The notes under the pieces were generated by a model. It saw nothing but the letters and a program-made list of their open reading frames with translations, was not told the origin of the DNA and made no database searches. Below are positions 8,501 to 11,491 of a stretch of DNA of 11,491 nucleotides, piece by piece. The stretch comes from Candidatus Mediterraneibacter colneyensis (lineage in GTDB: Bacteria; Bacillota; Clostridia; Lachnospirales; Lachnospiraceae), in the NCBI GenBank assembly GCA_019114745.1, contig DXEY01000099.1, positions 1-11,491 of the forward strand, written 5' to 3'. The stretch's first letter is position 1. Each line of letters starts with the position of its first letter. Both the position numbers and the translations under genes were made by a program.

Positions 8501-9704
8501 AGTTACCGATGAGGAGAAGGCGGAGGCAGAGCGGATCAGTGCAGCCATAGAAGCTCTGCCGGATCCGGTTTCGCTGGACGATGAGGCAAGCGTAACGGAA
8601 ATCCGCACGGCTTATGAAAAGCTGACAGATCACGGAAAACTTCTGGTAGAAAATTATGACAGGCTGACAGAGGCTGAAGAGCAGATCGCGCAGCTCAAAG
8701 CAGATGCTGAGGCAGATGCCGAAGCAGCGGCAGCAGTGGAGGCTCTGATTAAAGGACTTCCGGATACAGAGAAACTTACGCTTGAAGATGCGGAAGCGGT
8801 AGAGGAAGCCCGGACGGCGTATGAAGCTCTGACTTCTGCGCAGAAGGAACTGATTTCAGAAGAAAATTCTGATAAACTGGAAGCGGCGCTGGAACAGATC
8901 GCAAAACTGGAACAGGCGGAGTCGGATAAAGCGGCAGCAGATAAAGTGGATCAGCAGATCCTTGCGCTTCCGGATGAGGTTACGCTGGCAGATGAACAGG
9001 ATGTAATATCCGTCCGGGAGGCGTATGACAGCCTCACGCCGGAGCAGAAACGGTATGTTCAGGAACTGGAAAAACTGGAACAGGCAGAAAAGGCAATTGC
9101 AGATCTGAAGGAAGCTGACAGAAACGCGGCGCAAAAGGTAACAGATGCAATAGAGGCATTCGGCGATACCGTTTCGCTGGATGACAAAGATGCGCTGGAA
9201 GCAGTAAAGGGACAGTATGAGGAACTGACTGACAGGCAGAAACAGCTTGTGACGAACTACGGCAGGCTGGAACAGCTTCTGGCTCAGATTGCCCGTCTGG
9301 AGCAGGCGGAGGCGGATAAGAATGCCGCCGGAGAAGTGGAAGAAATGATAGATGCACTTCCGGATGAGATTGCCCTGCGGGATGAAGCGTCGATAAATGC
9401 GGCAAGAGATGCCTACGAGGCACTGACGGAGGCACAGAAGACCTATGTGGGCAACCTGGAAAAGCTGATCCGGGCGGAAGAGACTCTGGTCAGCCTGAAG
9501 GGCAGCGCGGATCACACCGGCAATAACACATCTACAGGCAACGGCGGAGGCGCAGATACAGATGGCGAAGGAGACCGGAGCAGGGATGGAAAAGCCGCGC
9601 AGACGGGAGACCGCACCCCGCTGGCTCTGTGGGCGGTACTGGCTCTTGCCGGAGGAACTGCCGCAGCGGCAGGTCTGTATTTCAGAAGAAAAAGAAAATT
9701 ATAA
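2520..9704 (+). CDS. Giant surface protein with two metallophosphoesterase domains, Ig-like domains and helical repeats
   Basis: The 2394-residue predicted exported protein starts at ATG 2520, after GTGAGGT (2508-2514). An in-frame TTG at 2499 is less likely because the ATG gives a clean signal peptide (residues 1 to about 30, ending near VQAEE). Domain order follows. Phosphoesterase 1 (about 43-315) has D48-x-H50, G105-D106, GNHD 138-141, HH 268-269 and GHMH 308-311, a complete calcineurin-like metal site. A helical region of unknown type spans about 380-680. A beta domain and purple-acid-phosphatase-like phosphoesterase 2 (about 682-1130) follow, with D845, GD 878-879, GNHE 909-912, H991 and GHDH 1028-1031. 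Then come one helical repeat (1135-1197), a beta-helix-like region (about 1203-1490), four Ig-like domains, two clearly Big_2-like (about 1586-1921), six helical repeats (1926-2328), a Gly/Asp/Thr linker, AAQTGD, one membrane span (2367-2388) and RRKRKL. It is likely an anchored extracellular phosphohydrolase; the substrate is unknown. Confidence 0.9.
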   Translation: MKKTIRKMAAFLLTAVMAVSAVPSIGVQAEEKTDGGETQELKFAVMSDTHYFPTEYNGTRAEAYQDQTSGDLRLMGEGQALTEGAVEQLLAKDPDEYPDILLVTGDLSSEGELASHQGFASQMARLEDAGIAVFVIPGNHDLYNYSAMSFQDDTKVSGTDLYTTLDQFKEIYADYGYGSEEDRNNYQIEYYADEKDAEGTQGGLSYILHVNGFALLMIDSEVYTQDVNGEETNRGTGDGMICDQLLEWVMEKAEECEENGETIIAGMHHPLLAHNTTQETEFITDTVADSETLAETLADAGIRYIFTGHMHENDIASYTTVEGNTIYDMETGGMVAYGSPIRMVTMTKYADGTEEMTIDTESVKEAAMNAKLDAPNGNVTDTEKVDVLEYELNAMYGENFVSNLIFRYADRYLDQFTDIPAALQNIAGIDLYTELFGLLPSLLAEEMTVDLGGSLGTLNITYSSSGTFQDGDGVHLSPAGTAGLLGSYTVRDADIQTEVGHVLDQVEEQYMANGVLKERLNGIIVKAKNTVLESEEGHTLYDLLQYMFTVHNTGNDTAAHPDWVQRSLDNLAAGPLLQETVMDIINNDIYPFIDELTETITIDLDTLFGRNVLWSTAVNAVMGSSTPTLATVLDTFGVDIRSLLDGLLNEYLSDSFFTSVGGVAVSMINGFASDSDGLDDVVDGDAVTLSYDGELHPNYSVENGMLPNQVTVSLGGNDTKGVRNFSWYTGTKVESGEVQLLEAAPGMTVEEAEAAFESGEGVITKAADTATVNKAELELNLVLVTTYDIGEANRHTAEVSIEEEKDYYYRVGTTYGDVACYSDPVLLGEASTSEDDSFTFINVADSQGATEADYDKYISVLSQAEETFEDAEFITHLGDFVDDGNNESYWDWVLNNEEMQSLPVVPVAGNHEARATDELLENAIAAHYNVDIPEQDTSQGIYYSFTYENATFIVLNTNDLNDSDQISEAQMAWAESVAQNADTTWKILLTHKAPYSKGPHYNDSDVIQIRQQLNQLTADCDIDLVLSGHDHTYLRTPYLLNGEAQQTEYTDLSVDGITYRTAINPEGTVFVIPSTSGVKYYDFNEAADVPAEVAGQPDMSVYEGITIEGDALYYRAYTEDGSLYDSFAIRKGEEQVSAVQQVIDMIEAFRDGVTLEDEAAVTAAREAYNALTVEEQEQVTNLDVLVRAEEMIQTLKGLAEKETVRVSDKDSFINALANENVGTIEVEGKITIGVYGEGIFGIENNTWEDQWQAVNHDVIIRGVTDDAELERLGLVVGNDATLVLEDIYLYANHKNSASSEDPLNCVEVNRGNLYVNGSTSIELGTNGSCECSTTHGLGTNKQHGHAIALTGTGNVYINTTGNITGKYEAVYSSLDTDSNVVIQNGNFSSAGGDTVIACQYDLEMNGGSAASIIAGNLELNGGTVGSSDEYPLDIRGEAYITGGTVGQNDSGKAIRLGDNAGLYIRPATSVSIGGTSVLLGTAETTDSKNVSITVDAEKFGENGTGTIYALSTNTMQALDQIVANTEGELDTTFEDGTLKAVLSGEGLNYVYGKYQVTGGSLMNAVDRGSNTQCWIYNQYQRIYNVPVESVAVSAEQTVAGVGGTLDLRASTMPSTALDNEITWTSDNPEIASVDEDGTVTGIKSGTAVITATAPSGVYDTVTVYICDPQIEGADTVTADVTEENYQLTGLDGLPEGISVRWTLENNSPGMTVSSDGTLSRTANTEEGTVTLKATVYENGTATSAAVSREITVEANLVTSVTIQGADETVVKEKDDEPFQLTAEVLPAGAITDGVTWTSSNDTVAAVDETGQVTVAGIGSAVITASAGGRSDSVTVVIPELTGSSTAYVGQENAVYQLRGAEDLPGVEITYRVNDEEKASVSSDGVLTLLEAGTVTVTATASWDSDTEDPQKFSRSMEVEILENEDMYLAKLAEEKMTALPSADEITQENKEEVSSAVSEAETAYEMLTDTQKAYVSEAAVQKLEDAKKALALLEVTDEEKAEAERISAAIEALPDPVSLDDEASVTEIRTAYEKLTDHGKLLVENYDRLTEAEEQIAQLKADAEADAEAAAAVEALIKGLPDTEKLTLEDAEAVEEARTAYEALTSAQKELISEENSDKLEAALEQIAKLEQAESDKAAADKVDQQILALPDEVTLADEQDVISVREAYDSLTPEQKRYVQELEKLEQAEKAIADLKEADRNAAQKVTDAIEAFGDTVSLDDKDALEAVKGQYEELTDRQKQLVTNYGRLEQLLAQIARLEQAEADKNAAGEVEEMIDALPDEIALRDEASINAARDAYEALTEAQKTYVGNLEKLIRAEETLVSLKGSADHTGNNTSTGNGGGADTDGEGDRSRDGKAAQTGDRTPLALWAVLALAGGTAAAAGLYFRRKRKL
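5922..6110 (+). repeat. Isolated copy of the helical repeat within the giant gene
   Basis: Residues 1135-1197 contain DGVTLEDEAAVTAAREAYNA followed by LTVEEQEQV and LVRAEEMI. This matches the pattern of the six C-terminal repeats: a short helix, then VTLxDE, AAREAYxALT, a Q-rich turn, and a final helix with AEE. It lies alone between phosphoesterase 2 and the beta-helix-like region and may act as a rigid spacer. Confidence 0.8.
8295..9504 (+). repeat. Six tandem helical repeats near the C-terminus of the giant protein
   Basis: Residues about 1926-2328 hold six units of roughly 62-72 residues. Each has the pattern I-x-A-L-P-D-x-V-x-L-x-D-E, then A-R-x-A-Y-x-A-L-T, then x-x-Q-K-x-x-V, then a final helix rich in L, A and E. 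Approximate starts are 8295, 8511, 8706, 8920, 9115 and 9304. Conservation is clear in protein but the DNA is diverged, so this is an old duplication rather than recent slippage. Units 2 and 5 share a close DNA match around TTTCGCTGGA. The units are acidic and predicted all-helical, and probably form a stalk lifting the catalytic domains off the cell wall. Confidence 0.85.
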
Positions 9705-9710
9705 AAAAAC

Positions 9711-9739
9711 TTGACATACAAAATGAATTGTGATATTTT
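9711..9739 (+). promoter_or_regulatory. Sigma-A promoter of rplJ-rplL
   Basis: A perfect TTGACA (9711-9716) is followed 17 bp later by TATTTT (9734-9739). A TG extends the -10 (TGTGATATTTT). The expected start is near 9746. The -35 begins 7 nt after the last base of the giant gene's stop codon, so no terminator lies between them. Confidence 0.88.
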
Positions 9740-9743
9740 GTAT
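9716..9743. promoter_or_regulatory. Perfect 9-bp inverted repeat over the rplJ promoter, operator-like
   Basis: ATACAAAAT (9716-9724) and ATTTTGTAT (9735-9743) are exact reverse complements separated by 10 nt. They cover the spacer and the whole -10 of the rplJ promoter. The geometry fits a dimeric repressor site, but the arms are AT-rich and part of the match is forced by the -10, so chance is possible. Confidence 0.35.
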
Positions 9744-9745
9744 TA

Positions 9746-9836
9746 GCAACTGCCGAAGACAGTAGGTGCTGTAAAGCGTAAGGATCAAAACGCCTACCGA
9801 GGAGAAGTCAGATTTATTACGAAAGTATGAATTTAC
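9746..9836 (+). ncRNA. L10 (rplJ) ribosomal protein leader
   Basis: The 5' end of the rplJ mRNA matches the known L10 leader pattern. GUAGGUG (9762-9768) pairs with CGCCUAC (9791-9797) over 7 bp including one G-U. It is flanked by GAAGACA upstream and CCGAGGAGAAGUC downstream, an asymmetric purine-rich internal loop closed by GAC/GUC (9758-9760, 9807-9809). In this family the L10-L12 complex binds such a motif to repress rplJL. A small hairpin with a GAAA loop (TACGAAAGTA, about 9818-9827) follows before the attenuator stem. Identification is by recalled consensus and position; the start base is inferred from the promoter. Confidence 0.85.
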
Positions 9837-9870
9837 AAACCTCTGTGTCTTCACGGCGCAGAGGTTTTTT
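9837..9870 (+). terminator. Attenuator terminator in the rplJ leader
   Basis: AAACCTCTG (9837-9845) pairs perfectly with CAGAGGTTT (9859-9867). The stem extends through U-G, G-C, U-G and C-G pairs to a 5-nt loop (9850-9854). Six T follow the GAGG at 9865-9870. It lies upstream of rplJ and so must be a regulated attenuator. It would also stop transcripts leaving the giant gene, which has no terminator of its own. Confidence 0.85.
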
Positions 9871-9875
9871 GCGCT

Positions 9876-10026
9876 GGCGACGAGCCAAAGTCCGGGCTTG
9901 CCCGAGACCTTGGCGACCGCCTACAATCCCGGAATGTGCCTTTTGGCACTTCCGGCGATTACTTTGGCAGTACACGCAAGATGTAACAGTTTTGTCCGCG
10001 CCATTCCTGACGGCTGAACTGTTACA
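9876..10026 (+). other. Structured region between the attenuator and rplJ
   Basis: This 5'-UTR stretch contains no supported gene. Hairpin A: GCCAA (9884-9888) with TTGGC (9910-9914), GTC/GAC and CGGG/CCCG inside, capped by CTTG (9897-9900), with outer GGCG/CGCC (9876-9879, 9918-9921). Hairpin B: AATC/GATT, CCGGAA/TTCCGG and GTGCC/GGCAC around TTTT (9925-9960). Hairpin C: TGTAACAGTT (9982-9991) with AACTGTTACA (10017-10026), a perfect 10-bp stem ending 11 nt before the ribosome-binding site. GCCAAAGT (9884-9891) can alternatively pair with ACTTTGGC (9961-9968), which would disrupt hairpin A. The role is unknown; it could be a control element or an inserted palindromic repeat. Confidence 0.55.
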
Positions 10027-10055
10027 GCAAAATATATAAGGAGGTGTACCAGAAA

Positions 10056-10637
10056 GTGGCAAAAGTTGAATTAAAACAGCCGATCGTACAGGCAATCGCA
10101 GAAGAGATCAAAGATGCTGAGTCAGTAGTTCTCGTCGACTACCGCGGCCTTACAGTTGCTCAGGACACAGAGCTCCGTAAACAGCTCAGGGAAGCCGGCG
10201 TAGTATACAAAGTATACAAGAACACGATGATGAAGAGAGCTTTCGAGGGAACAGCATACGAAGGTCTTGAGAGCTGCCTGGAAGGACCGAGCGCTATCGC
10301 CATCTCCAAAGATGATGCGACAGCACCGGCAAGGATCCTGTGCAAGTTTGCAAAAGACGCTCCGGCACTTGAACTCAAGGGCGGAGTCGTAGAGGGAAAT
10401 GTCTATGACGTAGCAGGGCTGACAGAGCTTTCCAAGATTCCTTCAAGAGAGGAACTGCTCTCCAGATTGCTTGGAAGTATGCAGTCACCTATCGCAAACT
10501 TTGCTCGTGTTATTAACCAGATTGCCGAGAAAGGCGGCGCAGACGCTGTAGAGGCGGCAGCACCGGCTGAGGAGACAGCAGAGGCAGAAACTGCAGAGGC
10601 TCCGGCAGAAGAGGCAGCAGAGACACCGGCAGAGTAA
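10056..10637 (+). CDS. rplJ: 50S ribosomal protein L10
   Basis: The product is 193 residues from a GTG start and opens MAKVELKQPIVQAIAEEIKD. The L10 hallmarks follow: VVLVDYRGLTVAQDTELRKQ (about 24-43), then VYKVYKNTMMKRA and GPSAIAI. L10 is the stalk base that carries L7/L12 dimers on its C-terminal helix and binds 23S rRNA near L11. GTG 10056 was chosen over the in-frame GTG 10044 because the latter overlaps the AAGGAGGT site (10038-10045) and the protein would not begin MAKVEL. Most L10 proteins are about 165-175 residues; the extra length here is a C-terminal tail of 28 residues made only of Ala, Glu, Thr and Pro (166-193). It is cotranscribed with rplL, 88 nt downstream. Confidence 0.97.
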   Translation: MAKVELKQPIVQAIAEEIKDAESVVLVDYRGLTVAQDTELRKQLREAGVVYKVYKNTMMKRAFEGTAYEGLESCLEGPSAIAISKDDATAPARILCKFAKDAPALELKGGVVEGNVYDVAGLTELSKIPSREELLSRLLGSMQSPIANFARVINQIAEKGGADAVEAAAPAEETAEAETAEAPAEEAAETPAE

Positions 10638-10725
10638 GCCGGAAAAAGAGCGGGCCATGAAAGGCTGCTCAACAATTTCTATTAAAACCAATATTAAGAA
10701 AATAAAAAGTATGGAGGATATTAAA

Positions 10726-11103
10726 ATGGCTAAATTGACAACAGCTGAAATGATCGAAGCGATCAAAGAGTTATCAGTATTAGAGTTAAACGAGCTTGTA
10801 AAGGCTTGTGAAGAAGAGTTCGGCGTATCTGCAGCAGCAGGCGTTGTAGTTGCAGCAGCAGGCGGAGACGGAGCTGCAGCAGCAGACGAGAAAGATGAGT
10901 TTGATGTAGAGCTTGTATCTGCAGGCGCTTCCAAGGTTAAAGTTATCAAGGCTGTACGTGAGATCACAGGTCTTGGACTGAAAGAGGCAAAAGAGCTTGT
11001 TGACAACGCTCCGAAGGTACTGAAAGAGGGCGTATCCAAGGCAGAGGCTGAGGAGATCAAGACTAAGCTCGAGGAGCAGGGCGCAGAGGTTAACCTGAAA
11101 TAA
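10726..11103 (+). CDS. rplL: 50S ribosomal protein L7/L12
   Basis: The 125-residue product starts MAKLTTAEMIEAIKELSVLE. The N-terminal dimerisation domain (about 1-33) is followed by an Ala/Gly-rich hinge (about 36-58). The C-terminal factor-binding domain starts at FDVELVSAG and contains KVKVIKAVREITGLGLKEAK and the usual LEEQGAEVNLK end. L7/L12 dimers on L10 recruit and stimulate elongation factors. The ATG at 10726 follows GGAGG (10713-10717) by 8 nt, and the length is typical. A strong inverted repeat lies 49 nt beyond the stop codon, before the rpoB promoter region, so rplL is probably the last abundant message of this unit. Confidence 0.98.
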   Translation: MAKLTTAEMIEAIKELSVLELNELVKACEEEFGVSAAAGVVVAAAGGDGAAAADEKDEFDVELVSAGASKVKVIKAVREITGLGLKEAKELVDNAPKVLKEGVSKAEAEEIKTKLEEQGAEVNLK

Positions 11104-11152
11104 TTCAGGCTGACGCTGATACCCGGATCAGGGCGAACGAATGAATATTTTT

Positions 11153-11187
11153 GAACCGCGGAAGAAATTTTGCTTCCGCGGTTCTTT
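11153..11187 (+). terminator. Terminator/attenuator hairpin after rplL
   Basis: GAACCGCGGAAG (11153-11164) and CTTCCGCGGTTC (11173-11184) are exact reverse complements around an 8-nt loop, followed by only three T (11185-11187). The stem is strong but the T run is short, consistent with partial termination that lets some transcription continue into rpoB, as is common at this point of the operon. Confidence 0.7.
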
Positions 11188-11240
11188 GCGTTTTCCGCCG
11201 TTTGGCTCTTTTCATGAAAAATGCTGTCGAAAAAGACGGT

Positions 11241-11269
11241 ATAATATCACATCTGCCGAAAAATGTCAA
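11241..11269 (-). promoter_or_regulatory. Candidate leftward promoter between rplL and rpoB
   Basis: On the minus strand, TTGACA (11269-11264) is followed 17 bp later by TATTAT (11246-11241), preceded by TGTGA (extended -10). The start would be near 11234, reading toward the rplL 3' end. No convincing gene lies downstream on that strand, so any product would be an antisense or small RNA. Confidence 0.45.
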
Positions 11270-11289
11270 GAAAAAAAGAAATTTAGTTG

Positions 11290-11319
11290 TTGACAATAAA
11301 AACTGCCTTGTGATATAGT
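11290..11319 (+). promoter_or_regulatory. Sigma-A promoter upstream of rpoB
   Basis: TTGACA (11290-11295) is followed after 18 bp by TATAGT (11314-11319) with a TG extension (TGTGATATAGT). The predicted start is near 11326, leaving an rpoB leader of about 100 nt. In the 321-nt rplL-rpoB gap I see this promoter, the leftward candidate, the post-rplL hairpin and a 12-bp palindrome TTTTCATGAAAA (11209-11220), and no gene. Confidence 0.82.
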
Positions 11320-11424
11320 AAAAAATGCACTATTATGGAAAGGTATGCCATGTAAGTGGGGAGTATTGCTTTCAAAATGGCTCTTTTCATATTTGTATAG
11401 ATTAACAAGAGGAGTGAAACGTCA

Positions 11425-11491
11425 ATGGAGAAAAACAGGATCCGTCCCATTAAAACCGGAAACAGCTTCCGCATGAGCTATTCCAGGCAGA
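11425..11491 (+). CDS. rpoB: DNA-directed RNA polymerase subunit beta, N-terminus (3' end outside window)
   Basis: Twenty-two codons are visible, reading MEKNRIRPIKTGNSFRMSYS then RQ, the N-terminal sequence style of RpoB in Lachnospiraceae and related Clostridia, as I recall it. RpoB is the catalytic beta subunit of core RNA polymerase. The ATG at 11425 follows AGAGGAG (11408-11414) with 10-nt spacing. Position downstream of rplL is the near-universal arrangement. Nearly all of the gene lies beyond the window, so integrity cannot be judged. Confidence 0.92.
   Translation, partial: MEKNRIRPIKTGNSFRMSYSRQ

Noticed and set aside
8856..9515. 219-codon minus-strand open frame opposite the helical repeats
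   Set aside because: It reflects the reverse complement of Leu/Glu/Ala-rich repeats (giving Phe/Arg/Ile-rich peptide). No ribosome-binding site or domain supports it.
9827..10039. 70-codon plus-strand frame in the rplJ leader as a leader peptide
   Set aside because: No ribosome-binding site precedes its start, it runs through the attenuator, and the Arg/Pro/Trp-rich sequence looks like a translation of stem-loop RNA.
11240..11245. Plus-strand TATAAT as an extra rpoB promoter
   Set aside because: No acceptable -35 lies 16-18 bp upstream; the same bases are better explained as the -10 of the leftward promoter.
11105..11296. 63-codon minus-strand open frame in the rplL-rpoB gap
   Set aside because: Its start lies upstream of the predicted leftward transcription start, no ribosome-binding site precedes it or its internal Met, and it covers the terminator palindrome.

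Overview
The window is the conserved secE-nusG-rplK-rplA-rplJ-rplL-rpoB ribosomal/transcription cluster of a Gram-positive anaerobe, with a 7.2-kb cell-surface protein gene lodged in its middle. The RpoB N-terminus (MEKNRIRPIKTG...), the short SecE, the strong AGGAGG ribosome-binding sites, and a secreted protein with Big_2-like domains and a Gram-positive membrane anchor suggest class Clostridia, most likely a gut Lachnospiraceae member (inference; genus not resolved).

Layout, all genes on the + strand: end of rpmG (1-102), secE (124-321), nusG (347-865), rplK (917-1342), a 224-nt palindrome-rich spacer, rplA (1614-2306), terminator(s) and a weak promoter, the giant gene (2520-9704), then a strong promoter and a long structured L10-type leader with an attenuator (9711-10055), rplJ (10056-10637), rplL (10726-11103), a read-through type terminator, a promoter region, and the first 22 codons of rpoB (11425 onward). 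No tRNA, rRNA, CRISPR array, insertion sequence or integrase was seen.

The small genes serve protein secretion (SecE), transcription elongation (NusG), the ribosomal L1 stalk (L1), the L11/L10/L12 GTPase-associated stalk, and RNA polymerase. Control elements are unusually visible. Two near-identical mimics of the 23S rRNA L1-binding site sit just before rplK and just before rplA. An L10 leader with a rho-independent attenuator precedes rplJ. Matching TTGACA promoters with a TGTGATAT extended -10 lie upstream of rplJ and rpoB, and a third faces leftward between rplL and rpoB.

The giant gene encodes a predicted 2394-residue exported protein. It has a signal peptide, a complete calcineurin-like phosphoesterase domain, an unassigned helical region, a purple-acid-phosphatase-like second phosphoesterase domain, one helical repeat, a beta-helix-like region, four Ig-like domains, six more helical repeats, and a C-terminal membrane anchor preceded by a non-canonical AAQTGD motif. 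It is probably a wall- or membrane-anchored phosphohydrolase; its substrate cannot be read from the sequence. The most interesting points are its location, its double catalytic architecture, the duplicated L1 operator, and the elaborate leader between the attenuator and rplJ.
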